Shown: positions 12,501-25,430, numbered from the stretch's first letter. The stretch: DNA of 64,000 bases from Neodontobutis hainanensis (GCA_024349245.1 JALDNG010000407.1:186001-250000); one strand, 5' to 3'. The notes: generated by a model not told the origin, from the letters alone. Numbers and translations: made by a program.

Positions 12501-14860
12501 CATTGCTAGCTTAATCAAAGACTTTGGGCTAAATGTCTGAAATATTTATCTTATGATGACTTTAAAGCTAGTACATTCTACAAACTTCAAATTTTAGAAG
12601 AACAAAAACTAATTGAAAAAACATTCATAAAATAAAAATTAGCTAATTTGAATGAGGGATAAAATCATAACAAGAGTATTAAGATTTATAAATGCATTGT
12701 CGTATGATAGGTTATAAAATGTGGACATAAAATCATCGGTTGAAAATTAAAAATTTTTAAATGAGATTGAAAAATAAGAAAAGTACCGTTTCTTGCGATA
12801 GATTATGGTTTCCATGCGTATCGTTTTAGTTCTTATCGCATTTATTTCACTTAATAAATTAACAAATTTCAGTGAGAGTTTTATCATCAATAAATTAAAA
12901 AATATGTGTTTCAAAAAAAATTAAATAAGCCACCCTTGATAAGTTAGAGATTATAAGTGTTTGTCAAAATCACTTGTGTCATTCAAGAGTATCGTTATGT
13001 TATATTAAATCGGAATGGCTAAGACTTTAACCATTTTTTATCACAAAACACAATTATAAACAAATTAACTTATAAAAATAAGAAAATTAAACAATAATTT
13101 AATTGAAAACAATACATCAAGGCCTTTATTTCAACTTTCCATCTAAATTCTCTTTTTCTAATTATTTTCTAGAATGCTTTTTCGAGCGATCAATGGCGCA
13201 TGAGTGTTTTATTAATGATGTTTGAAAAAGTTAAGTTACTTCGAATTTATCAGAAAGTATTTTGTGTTGAATTTTAATTGTAAGAAAAAAATTTCTGGTT
13301 AAATCAACTTTTATAAATTCTATCATCGTTTTTTAATATGTTAGGTTTTTTTAATATTTAAATCTGTCATAAATGTGAATAAAAAATTTTTGAAACACAA
13401 AACCTCGAAAAGTACAAAATCGATATATTCATAAAATTAAGGTAACCTAATATTTCAAAGATCCTCCAAATTTTTTAAATTAATTAATTACGCGTTAATT
13501 ATTTTTTAAACTCTTACTGCTCCCAAAAACTTACAGCTAAAGAACATTTTCCATGACTTAAATAATTATACGCAAGATTTTGATGATCTAATTTTATTGA
13601 TAAGATTGAAAAAGGTAAAATTTAAATCGTGTTCATTCGTGAATTGACGCAACCAAATCTTGCATTCAAGACACAGCTAAGTTGAAAATATTGAAAAATT
13701 GCCTTGTAGAAATCTTAAGTAAAATATATTCCATAATTTAATGTAATAGCTGTGATGTGAAATTAACTTTTCGAGCGGAGTAAAATTTCATTGCACACTT
13801 GCGCATCCTTTTGAAAATGATAAACGAAATTTTTTTTATCATTTTTCATGTTTAGATTTAGCGTCTTTACGAAAACAACTTTCTTTGTTGAGTTTCCACT
13901 AATTTATTTTTATGATCAAAAAGGAATGGTAAACAGATGTCAAGTTTACTTTAAAATTTTGTCGAGAAGTCAGAATCAAAGAAAATAATTAAGCTTTTGG
14001 AAATTTGACAAAAAAAATATTCAATAATTCTACGCTGCGGGCCTTAAAAAATAAGAACATCGACATCATTATTGTCAACAGTGTAGTTAGTCCACTAGTA
14101 TGAACATTTCTAGGTGACTCCACTTAAAAATTTTTATATTTTTATAACTAATCTGTGATTTTTTGCGACCAAAAGTGTTGCTAAAAGTGATAAAGACAAG
14201 AAAAAGAAGATAAAAAGAAACACGAGAGGAACGAGACTTCCGACTTGTTACGAGAAGTTCAATCACTTTAGACAATTATAATCATAATAAACGACAAGAA
14301 CTAACTTTTGAACTTACAAAACGAACGGGTTTCGGAGAAATCTACTATTATCGCAGATAAACATAATGGCCTCAAATAGGACATGGAAGAATCATTAAAG
14401 GTTTGAATGGAGGATGTATCAGTTAAGAATATTCTACTCACTTACATGACAATGCAAAACCAAAGAATGCAGTCTCGTTAGGTTTGAATGAGAAAAAAGG
14501 TAACAACTGTAATAAAAATTTAATAAAACGCTTTGTCTACTTGAAAAGATTAAAATAAAGTGAAAACTACCATTGTGTGATGACTTTTTGTAAAGGAAAA
14601 CTGCTGATTTGAAAGCTTTCTAAATATCTCAAAATAATTTTAAAAATTTGATTAAAGAAAATAAACATTTTCATATGAAAATGTTAAGTATAAATGAAAC
14701 CGACATATATTTGAACTTACGCCCGTTCGGCCATTTTTTCAAATATATGCTGCGAGGATGCCCGGCTATTTAGAATTAAAAGGTGGTTCAACCCTTCTAT
14801 CTGGTCAAGATGTAGCTTTTTAAAACTTAACTTATTTTTAATTTTGAATGATAAAAATCT
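9535..14860. other. long AT-rich intergenic region
   Basis: More than 5 kb upstream of dynamin with no supported gene. A 44-codon ATG frame at 11151-11285 is less AT-rich than its surroundings but resembles nothing I know and has no splice partners. The DNA is otherwise A/T runs and short TTTAAA-type words. Confidence 0.5.
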
Positions 14861-14879
14861 ACGAGCTTTCAAGAGGACC

Positions 14880-15495
14880 CACAAATCTACGATACTGCTG
14901 CAATATCATGGGAGTAAATAGCCTGATGAAACGGTGTCTTTTTGAAGACCTATTTTAAAACTGGTTCATTCTTGAGAAGAATGAATATTGTCTTGAAAAC
15001 TTAATATATTTTAGGCTTTACTGATGTGCGGAGATGTTCCATAGTATCCCCTTACACTTAGGTGAAAAATAAAAAGATAAAAGTGACTTATTTACCTCCA
15101 AACACTGCAAGCATTCCACAGACAATGGGCCAAGGTGGTCTTCTTAACTTCAAACTGTATTATTTAAGAATCATTTTTGTTAAAGTATGACATGTTTCCA
15201 GTGAAAGACAATATCTTGTGTAACCCCTAAATTTTAGAATAAAATTTATGAGTATATAATCTAATAAAACCCTGAAAGAATAGCTCACAATATGTATGCA
15301 AAGATGGAGATAAAATTAATGAAGTTTTTAATGTGCTTGACATTTTTCCCACTGACCCATTTTAAAATCGACAAGCAAATGCGAATAAAATTTTTGAAGA
15401 TGATAGATGAATTCACAAATCAAGATTTTATTGAGGTTGAAAAACGATTAAACGGAAAAATATTATTTAACTTAGTGATCGACTCTGAAACCTGA
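14880..15495 (+). mobile_element. decayed pogo/Tigger (Jerky-type, DDE_1) transposase
   Basis: The tract at about 15078-15175 reads YLPPNTASIPQTMGQGGLL followed by NFKLYYLR. It corresponds to the conserved LPPNT...LLQPMDQGV...F...YYLR block near the end of the DDE domain in pogo/Tigger and Jerky-like transposases. The last stretch (15292-15495) contains DEFTNQDFIEVEKRL, like the acidic ...LT..DLIEL... region that follows it in those proteins. Upstream matches (FKTGSFLRRMN near 14945) are weak. Stops and frame changes separate all parts, so the copy cannot make a transposase. I did not identify terminal repeats. The second P-M-D-Q motif is altered to T-M-G-Q, removing one conserved acidic residue. 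Confidence 0.6.
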
Positions 15496-16062
15496 AGAAC
15501 CACAGAAAATTTTTTTCTTATAGATGCCTCTATTTTTTACCCAAATTGATGATTCAATTAAAAAACATGAATATGCGGGCTACGCTAACAACAGACCATC
15601 AAAATAGGCCGCTCAATCCAACAAGCATCTGAATGTTATGATAAAAAATAAAACGTCGAGCCGAACGTTGACAGGTTATAAAAAACTATGCAATCGACAT
15701 AAATTCCAATTGTTTCGCCATTGAAATTAAAAAATAATTAACATATATTAAAAGAAGTTAGAAATTTTTTCTCAGTTTGATTTTAATTTTTCTTTTCGAC
15801 TTACGATTGCGGACGAAGATTTGAACCACGCCGCGAGATGAGAAGTTTTTTATTTTTATCCAATGTTTTAGTGTGACGAAAAAATTGAGATTTTACAACA
15901 TCTAAAATAAATTTTTGGTGACAATAAACGGCAGATTTCACGATTTTTATCCGATAACTGTTGGCCAGTTAAAACAAGAAATATTCAACTAAGTTCAAAA
16001 TAGCTAAAACGTTTGAACTTTAAAATAGTGCAGAATTAACAAAAGTGGGATGTTTCGATTAT
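15496..16062. other. AT-rich spacer between transposon relic and EGF gene
   Basis: No coding tract. The slightly GC-richer patch at 15800-15845 resembles half a tRNA T-arm but does not fold into a tRNA. Confidence 0.45.
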
Positions 16063-16068
16063 TTTATT
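16063..16068 (-). terminator. polyadenylation signal AATAAA of the EGF-repeat gene
   Basis: On the minus strand an AATAAA lies 13 bases past the TAA at 16083-16081, a plausible cleavage/polyadenylation signal with a very short 3' UTR. Confidence 0.4.
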
Positions 16069-16080
16069 TCATTGTGACTT

Positions 16081-18437
16081 TTATTCATAAATGCCATCAT
16101 CGTCATCATCGTCTTCTATGTCCTCGTCAGGTTGATTTGCTGAATAAAATTTGAAAAATACCCGCTTCTACATCCTCAGACAGATCACTATACAAAGCCT
16201 CTGTCTTTTGGGAACTTTTTCCACCATTTTCATCTATTATCAACAAAGTATAAACTTTTTAAAGTTAATCCTCCTATCGCACCTAAATATTATGGATTTT
16301 ATACGATTTTGATCGTTAACAAATGTTTTGAGGCAATTTGGTTCATAAGATAATTTTTCGTAAACATCTTCATTTTCCATTGTGTCGTAAGCAGGTTCCT
16401 CGAGTACTTTATCGTAAATATTTTCATCTGTTTTTTCATATATATTCTGGTAATAGTCCGGTTCTGCCGCTTTAGATGTGTTACTACTACGAAATACTAA
16501 ATTCCTAAAATTTGCTCACAATTATTTTTATTCTTGTTGAATAGATTTAATTCAATATTTTGATCCTGGTATATGGAACTGTAAGATTTTGAAATTCGTA
16601 TGAATATCATGAAGTAAAGTTTCAAGAGCAAAACTATCCATAGACATATCACGCAGACCACGTGAAAAACTATTAACCTCTGTGGATAAAGAGTCAACTT
16701 CAAGACCTCAGCTGTATATCAAAGGTTTAAAATACTCGGATTCATACATGCCGGCCCATTCATACCTTTAGGGCATACACAACTAAACTTTCCCTGATAC
16801 AATTAAGGTTCTATACGCTGTAGAATTGGCATTTTCCAATGCCGCAATCTTGGGGGTACCGATGTTGGCAAAATTTTCCAAAGGTATTTTTATCAGTACA
16901 AACACATTTTCGAATGTTCTCTTGAACAACACAGCCTAAATCAATGCGCCAAAAACTTGAACCAGAAGAACACCGAGTATAATTTTGGCATGAAACGTCA
17001 AGGCAATTATTCCCAGACCATCCTGGATAGCAGGAACTTGAACACTTGTTGCCCGCTTCACATTTTCGATTTTTACATTCAGGAGTACATTCAAAAAGTT
17101 CACAGTATCTTCCATAGGTCCCTGGTTTACACTTACAAACGAATGTGTTCCGCATCATCTAAATATTAACTCAGTCCATACAAAGCAAGTTGAGTTATTG
17201 AGACATAGACCTTTAAAACAGACTTCTATTTTATGTGAGAAATATTCAGATAAATTTTTCATGTGTTAATTTTATTAAATTCGAAAAAATGTGCTTACCG
17301 CTATCATAGCTTGCTAAATCCTGAAGTTCTGGAATTTCTATCGATTGTGGAATTGTATCATTGCTTCCATAATATCCATAGCTGGTAAAACTATTGTAAT
17401 TTAGATTAAATCTACTAAATTTCGGCATAACTCTGAAAAATATCATTAGGAGTTCTTTTGTCAATTATTTTTCTCTCGTAGGGTTTTAATCCTTCGTTAA
17501 AAGTAAGAACATCTAGATCGTTTTCTCGTCCATTTGAGTCAACTTCAATAATTAGCACGCGCATGTTTTTTGTTGACTATATTTTATTTTAAATATACTT
17601 CAAGTGAATCGGCATTAACAACAAAATAATTGGGAAATTTAGTGGTATCATGTTTTTGGATGAAATCATATTTTAATATTTCCTTCCGATCTTTGAGGAT
17701 TTTTACTGTAAATTTCTGTGCTTTTCCAGCGTATTGCCTAAATCGTGTTGGATTATGTTGCATATAATTCACTTTAAAAACAAGTGATCTGAGAGGCATA
17801 TCAATAAAATGAGAGATAAATGATCTTGCTTAGTCATTCAAATACTTTATTCTCCCATAAAAAACAAAAATATTATTCTCACTTGTACATGGGTAACAAA
17901 CGTAGTCGAAAAATGCGACATGATTATGTCGAAAGAAATAATCAACCGCCGCTGTGCTATCTTTTTGACCAGGACCAGACTTTACCAAATATAGCTGAAA
18001 ACAACAAATGTTCTAAATTTGTGTTTCAAAATCACTTGAGATATTTTCAAGGTCGTTAAAAAAGTGAAGGCGGCCGGCGTTTGGCTGTGTGTGAGTTGAA
18101 AAATGTCGATAGATTTTTTATTCCCGACGTCTAATAGAATATCATATTTATAGCATGTTGCTCTCATTTTCATCTTTCCGGTTATATCGTAAAAATTTGA
18201 ACCTGTACAATCTCGAAAATATATTCTTTGGATGTGAACTTTAATTCCTACTCGACTCTAAAATAAAAAATCAGTATATCAATGTTGAATTCATTTTTTA
18301 ACTATATACTTCTCCCAGTGTTTTAAGATGTTTTAATGTTTAGAATTATTATTTGCAAAATAAATTTTTACCATGAACTCGGCTTTTTTAATAGCCAGAA
18401 TAATGAAAACGAGGTTCACAAATAATGACTTTTCCAT
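16081..18437 (-). CDS. EGF-repeat type I membrane protein with tyrosine-rich cytoplasmic tail
   Basis: Spliced frame of 1887 nt (628 aa) in 13 exons. N-terminal signal peptide (MEKSLFVNLVFIILAIKKAE), a unique extracellular region of about 300 aa, then EGF modules from about residue 312: CFKGLCLNNSTC...FVCKCKPGTYGRYCE, followed by cysteine-rich modules ending CYPGWSGNNC, CTDKNTFGKFC and FSCVCPKGMNGPAC. One membrane helix (LIVFHVVCVICLWIVLLLKL) precedes a tail with repeated tyrosines (YYQNIYEK, ENIYDKVLEE, DVYEKLSYEP), ending in an aspartate run and GIYE. Introns: 18371-18258 (114), 17985-17957, 17845-17825, 17598-17577, 17415-17391, 17298-17226 (73), 17181-17159, 16816-16794, 16735-16712, 16519-16497, 16304-16234 (71), 16161-16140; the unlabelled ones are 21-29 nt. 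Likely a surface receptor or adhesion protein. The YxxL/V-like tail suggests SH2-type signalling (inference). I see no DSL domain, so I do not call it a Notch ligand. Confidence 0.85.
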
Positions 18438-20515
18438 ATTAATAAAGCGACTAACATCAATTAATTAATTTAATAGTCTTACGAGATTACAATATATTCT
18501 GGCAACTCGATTTACAACTTTTGATATACATTTAACGTATAAAAACAATTATACTCCAAAGGTTACAAAATATTGAAAATTTAAATAAAACAAGTATATT
18601 TAATACGCTAAACATTCAAACATTAAAATTATCTCACTAATCTTGACAGAATCTTTTGTTTAAGATTTTATTTTGGTAATAATTTAGTATTTTTCATTCA
18701 TTTGTGTGAAATTCAACTCATGTCCAAAATCAAGCCTCAAAACTTACATCACTGAAAGTAAGTCTAATTAAAGTATTAAATTTTACTTTTGCTATATAAT
18801 TGATAAATTTAAAGTTTATGTATTTTGTTTTAACTGAATTGTAAGATCCGAATATTTCCGATTAATCTCATGTATTATAGTTTAAATATGACAGGTTTTC
18901 GAGCTTTGATCATAATTAATAATAATTTCTATCAACTTGGTAGGTATCAAAGGTTGCTTTGATGATTTATTTCAGCAATTTTTTACCATATGATTTTTTT
19001 GGAATAACTATTACTTTTCACACGTTTTAATGACCATTATATCTTTTAAGAATGGTAATTATTATGAATTAGTTTCTTTCAAAAATGTTATTTAATATCA
19101 AAATGAAATATTTGTATTTTAGAATTTCATAAAAAATTATCCTCGTTTTTTGGTAATTCCGAAAGATTCGACCCCATTTGAGCATTTTAAAAGAAAATTA
19201 GCTTGTTTTCCTTCCATTAGGAAGCCCCCTTATTTACTTTTAGGCTGCTAACGCGCATCAATTCATATGTATCCTCGTTGAAACGTATTACACAAATCGT
19301 TTTGAGATTCCGATAAATTTAAGTTCTCACATATCTTCCGCCGTTTTGGCGGCCTTTTTTAGGACATCGTTTATTTGATTGGCACATGCGTTCGGCTTTT
19401 TTTCGACTTTAATGGACAATCATCTTCTTCTGCTTAATTTCTATTTTACTACAGTTAATATAATTACCATTCAAAGAAGGTTTTTATATAGTAACTCAAT
19501 TAGACGTGAGATAGGTCGACATTTTGAACAGATATTTTAATCTAAAAATATAAATATCAATAAATTATAATTCATGGTTTTTACACTTTTGGTTTTTGAA
19601 AACAACGTAAAGCGAATTAAATTTAAGTAGGTTCAAAATGTTTGAAAAGTAAAAAAGGACTTGACTGAGAATATCAATTAAGCCAAACTATATCCTCTTT
19701 TTTGAAATAAAAATTGACAGAATTAAATTTCCTTCATGAAAATCAATGTAGGAATTCCAGAATTATAAAAATAAGATATGTTGTTTTAATTTAATGAGCC
19801 AACAACTTCAAGAATATATCGATTCATAAAATAAAATATTAGATTACTAAAAATAAATACCAACAAAAACCACTTGGCATCTTTGAATAATTCACATGAA
19901 AATATAATCAATTCAAAATGATATAAGTACGAAAAACTTGAAAGGAATATTGAAAGTTTTTTAAACTCAACACTGTAAAGGTTTATAAAAATATAAAATG
20001 TAACCTGAATTTAAATGGAATAAATCAAACTAATAAAATTCTAAACACGCACGCGGTAAATACATAGCTGAGACTCAATAAAAGAAATTGTATCATAATA
20101 ACTTTTCGAATCTGATGAATTCAAAAAATTAAGAAGATTGTCTGTGATTAATTTAACCGTGAGGAATTTCATAGTTAAACAAGAATAAAATGAAATTAAT
20201 TTTTTCACATTCGCCGCGTGATTTGAAACAAAATCCAATTATACCATATTTTGCGCATGACTCTAACTTGCGCTATTGAATCTAAAATTTGCTCCATCCA
20301 TAAATTTAAATTTTAGGTAAAACAATCCACATAAAAATGAAAATTCGTAGGTTTAATGGTTACAATTCTCACAACGATTAACTCATGATCGTTTTTTTAT
20401 TAAAATACGCACCAAGATCTCAGGGAATATTTCATACAAAATTTAGAATATTCTTAAATACTTAATCAAGCTACATGTGATCATAATTAAATTTATATAC
20501 GAGTCAAGTCGTTTA
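18438..20515. other. AT-rich intergenic region upstream of the EGF gene
   Basis: No supported gene. It holds one GC-rich hairpin at 19338-19352 followed by a T run, described under findings. Confidence 0.5.
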
Positions 20516-20519
20516 TTTT

Positions 20520-23100
20520 CGTATTTATTTTATTGTCCCAATCCTTGTAATTGTTAATTTTGCTTGGCTCCGAGATAGTCCTGGTATGTGATATCTGGCG
20601 TATTTTGAGGATTCATTGATTTTTCATGACTTTCTAGTTCATTTAAAGTCGAATCCTAACTGAATCTTTTATAAAATTTGTTAAATTAAAAAACTTGATA
20701 ATTTTAGAACAACTTACTCTGATCACGTGGTTTAATTATACTTTTTTTCATTCGTACACAAACTATTGTTGTGATCTAGATATTTTACATGATTTATCCC
20801 CCAGGATCCTGCTAACATTTTAGCTGTCGGCACGATACCGGACAGTCTCACTCTCAAAATCAACATTCTAAGATTAATTAGACTCTTTCCTCACGATATC
20901 GCCTTCGTGATATCCAGGTAATCTTTAGTTTCTAACCCAGATACAGTTATATTCTTAAAATTCAAATGATTTCACTAAGATAGTGAAATTATCTTTGCCC
21001 TTGAAATCATTCTCCTATATTGTGTGTGACATTATTTTTAAAATCGTCATGTACTCTTCTTAATTTTTGCCCATAAGAATCTTACCCTTGGATCTTTCGG
21101 TTGATGCAAGTGCAGTTTGTCTTTACCAAAAATAGCTTTAAATAACCACCGTTATACATTTTTTAATATTATTCATGTTGTAATGCTTTTCTTTGAAATT
21201 TTCGAAAAAGTTCTTTGAACGTCATGGATTAAATTACTCGGCCGTCGTGAAATAGACCAAATTTCGGAAACCCTGACGTGACAATGATTCTTCAAAACAA
21301 ATTAATGTTCCTTCGGTTTCGTTTGTTTTCAAGAAAAAGTCTATGATCCACTTCTAACAAGCGCTGACGATTAGAAAAATAAAAATCATATATTCTGGGA
21401 GTAAAATCAATACAAATTAGTTTCCATCTATGTTTGAGCATATTCCAGGATACCAGTGAACTTTCAACCAAGTTGGTCTATTTTCTTAGCACTCTTGATA
21501 TTTTTTAACCCTTTTCTCCCATTATTCATAAATTTCCATCAATGTTAGTTTGTGACTTTTCTTTCACGGCTTCTGTACCTGTGTTACATATGTGGAAATA
21601 TCGAAGAATTGTTTCGAAAGGAATTATCGGGAAAATAAATCGGCCCTTCATTAAAATAAGTTTTCATTTCATTGTATTAAGTTTCTGGAATCAAAGAGTA
21701 TCTTTTTGCTTTATGAGCGACTCGATTTATAGGAAACTCCAAAGTCATGTAACTTAGTTATTCGAGATAAAGTGATGGTTTTTTTTTATTCTTTTGCAAA
21801 AAATTTTTGTAATTAACATGATCTAAAATTTTTATACATTTCTTCTGCCTGTTTCGTTCTTTTGCATTTGCGACAAGGAATCTTGGATAGTGTTATATTT
21901 CTTTCGGGGAAACACGATAATAACAGCGTAGAAGATCGGGGATACTCGCCACATCAAAAGTCTTGACGATATAATTATGAACAAGCCATCGGACACCCAA
22001 AATATTTTCTTGAGCTGTTTATGAAATATCGATAATGTAAATTTTCGTCCATAGATTGTCATTAAACTTTTCTAAGGTGCCAAATATGTCAAGATTTATC
22101 CTCTCTGTGACCGAGCTATTTACTTCTGCTTTTTTAATGAACTGGAAGTGTAAGCTACTGGCTTACCGAGCCATCTTCTAGTTCATAGAGCAGTATACCA
22201 CTAATTCCCACTGCCGAGGCTTCAGTAGCTTCCAACCTTTATGTATTGAACTGCTCCTAAAATCTTTTCTATTATCTTACTTTTCACTAACCTTGAAATA
22301 ACTTTTTTACTTTAAATACCGTAAAATAGAGGACTTTTTTAGGCTTATATCTACTTTGCGTCTGAATTTAGTATTGTTGATACAGGGAAATTTATACTTC
22401 ATCTGAATAGGTTAAATCTTGAGCTTTTTTCGATGATATCATTGAAACTTTATACTTCAACAAATTTTGTTCTGTTTCAAGTCAATAAACCAGATATATT
22501 TATGCCCAACTTTTTAATCCGATTAAGGCCGAAAATCTGTACTTTTTGACTTTTCCCTTCAAATAAAGCATCTAACTCGGCGATATCCAGAGTTTTGAGG
22601 GAGTTATTTGTGTACCCCTTAACCTTTCAACTGGTTTCAGTTGAGGCTTTGACAGTTTTCACATTTTATCGTCTGATGCCGGATATTGAGACACAGGTTT
22701 CAAACATAATCCTAACGTGATGGCAATTAATTTTAATATCCATCTTGAAAAAGTGTGTTTTTTGAAGTGTAATCCACAATAAATGAAGGATGAACATTTA
22801 AAAACTTTCAGACAGATATAAAGTGGTTTTCATTGAGATTTTTATTCTGCAACCCCTTTTTAGGTAGATGAGAGTGAAGGATCCATTTTTATTGTAACAA
22901 TGCTTCGAGTTCATAGCTGGGCAGTTGGTAAAATTCTGCCATTATCTACCTCGCCAAATACAAATTATCAGTGGATCTTCAGTTTTTGTTTAGATTTCGT
23001 TTTTTATCAATCATAAAATTCTGGTTCATGTGCGATAACTTTTTTGACAATTTTCAAGACATATTTTTATCGATTTATAATTTTTATATTTTGCTTCTTC
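20520..23100 (-). mobile_element. decayed Ty3/gypsy-like LTR retrotransposon, pol fragment
   Basis: The clearest part is the RNase H region on the minus strand at about 22250-21832. It includes a segment like the start of gypsy RNase H (EASAVGISGILLYELEDGS), a following SVTER-like block (AEVNSSVTER) and a stretch beginning YGRKFTLSIF with RLLMW further on. These are the landmarks D-AS--GI-A-L, NY--TERE, YGRKF-L-TDH and R---W of gypsy-type elements. Frames change several times with internal stops, so the copy is dead. The minus-strand DNA beyond on both sides (to about 23.1 kb and down to about 20.5 kb) is also coding-like and may be reverse transcriptase and integrase remains. I could not find clear catalytic motifs there, nor did I locate LTRs. 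Confidence 0.5.
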
Positions 23101-25430
23101 TGTTATAAGTTTCGCGCATGTTCATGAATTTCCTCCATTTTAACTTTCTCAAATGAAAATTGTGGAATACTTCCTTTTTTATCTTTTAATTTTTACAACA
23201 AGAATGAACTCATCGTGTAAGTTTTATTGTTTATCAATGCTTGTAGGATAGATACACTTTAAGCTCATTATTTTCAATGTGTAAGGAATTTTTCCTTGGT
23301 TCACCTTCGCCTTGATTTGATTTATCTTAAAGATACTTCTGGTTGAGAGAGTTGACCTTATTCTCTTTTTTTTCAAGAGTTGTATAATTTCTTCATCGCT
23401 CAACTTTTCGTATCCTTGTTATTCAAATTTTCTAGAGATTTTCGGAAATCTTTTTTTTGTTTCTCCTTAAAAGCAGTCAGTCTTGGACTATTTCATATAT
23501 TCGAAGAGTTATTTTGAACCTCCTAAAGTAGAACGGTCAATCTTTTAAGATTTCGTCAAAGGGTTCCTTATAAAATTTGTGCGATGCCTTTCATGTATTA
23601 GCATGCATTCTCTAACCCAGATGTAAGACTTATGGGAAATTCGATTTTACACTGATATTGATATCGGAGCCAAATCTTTTGTTTTCGTATTACACATATG
23701 TGGCTATGATATATTTTTTAAAGATTACAAAATGATCATAAACTCAAATCTTTTAAAAAGATGAATGCCTTACTACCATTTATAAAATCTCCTTTTTCAA
23801 ATTTTTCTTTGCAAAAAATCCAGACGATATTTTAACTCTGTGATATTCCGTTATTTTAATTAAGCTTTTCAAATTTTTATATTTGAACAAATGAACTTTT
23901 CATTAAAATAAGCGTTAACGATAGGTACTCAGTCGGTAAAATTCATCAATGATTTTTATAGTACGTTAAATTTATTTAGTAATGAAAACAATTAAATTCA
24001 AAATCATTCCATTTCGAGTATTTTGATTGAAACAAATATCTCAATGGGTAAAGTTTTCAACAATAGCCCGTGCGTCTGCGGCTTAAATTGTTCAAATTTT
24101 ATGGTTGATTCAATTTGAGAAACTCAAAAAATTACTTACACCGGCTTTTAAGTCGCGCGGATAGCTCTTGGTATTTTTACTTCTTTAGAGTTTTATGTTT
24201 TGGATGGAAGCATGCGTCCTGAACGAATCTTATTGAAAATTTGAGACAATCTTCACATGGCGTTTTTACAAGAAATCTCACTTCTTAATAATTTGTTGTA
24301 TCTATCGAGGAAATGGCCATGGCCGTTTTGGCCATTGTGTTAAAAATTCAATTTTGCGGACTATAATTGTTTATTTTCTGGTATTCTAGCTATTTCGTCT
24401 GCTAAACCTTTCATAATGATGAAAAAGCAGATATTATAAAGGTGTTACATCCACATTTGATGATTCTGTTTTATTTACAAGTAGAGATCCTATTTAAAGA
24501 TTCGAACTGTTTTTCCACCTTAGAAAGAACTCTCTGAGATGATCATTGGTTCAATTTTCATTCTTATGTATTTTGAAATCAGGACCGCAATTTTCTTGTG
24601 GGTATTTTAGTTTAGTTCTCAGTACTATGTTTAATATTCCTCTAGAAACTAATTTTAGAATCTACTAAGTCTACAGAATGACAAGTAGTTTTGTTATGAT
24701 ATATGCATAAGTTGTAATGATATATCGTTGAAAAAATGGGTGATAACTTATGATCTTGGTCTCAAATGTACCAGAAAAAGTGAAAGGCTAGTATCTATAA
24801 CTCGAAAAGGAACTTCAAAGAGAAATAATCATTTTTCATTGTTCTCTCAAATTTTCCACTCATATAGTCAGCATTAATAGGATCCTCCAGGTAATATTTA
24901 TAATCTCCGAACAAAGACTCATCTCTTTCTAGTGTCATCCCTCTCCGGTAATTATTTTCTCTTTAAAATCATTATAATAAAAAATAGTCTTGCTGAAGCG
25001 CTAGAATAATCAATAACAATTCGTCAATGGTGACATATAGTATTTTAAGCAACTTATTTTCGCTTCGAAAATCCTTGGGAAGGCCATTTTCATTGTTGAT
25101 AAAACCGAACTTGGGACAGAAATACAATGTTGGCTTGTTTTTGTAAGGTTTAAATATTCTCTTTGAATGAGAGATACAGTGTATCATTTTGATCATATAA
25201 GAACATGCTAAAAATTCTTAGTTGCTCAATTTTGATAAATCCAATTTGTGGATTTTGTTGTCAAGATAATCATTCGAAACTACCACAGATATATTTATTT
25301 GAAAAAAAAGAAAGGAAAGACATTTATTGTAAAATTATTATACATTTTCGGTTAATGTTAAAATTGTATGATTCGGTAAAACTCGTAGAAATATCATGGG
25401 AAATTCCTGAATATAGTGAGATGTGAATCA
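23101..25430. other. GC-richer, coding-like but unresolved stretch
   Basis: This tract continues the composition of the gypsy-like relic and may be its 5' part (gag/protease side on the minus strand). Open stretches such as 24972-25196 (-) resemble no family I know. It contains a perfect 8-bp inverted repeat at 24312-24336. Confidence 0.25.

Noticed and set aside
15800..15845. tRNA on the minus strand
   Set aside because: It has a T-arm-like word (GTTCAAATC) but the T stem is imperfect and no matching acceptor, D or anticodon arms are found at the right distance.
16811..17158. Notch ligand (Delta/Jagged) identity for the EGF protein
   Set aside because: The cysteine pattern before the EGF modules does not contain a DSL domain and the N-terminal region is not recognisably that of a Notch ligand.
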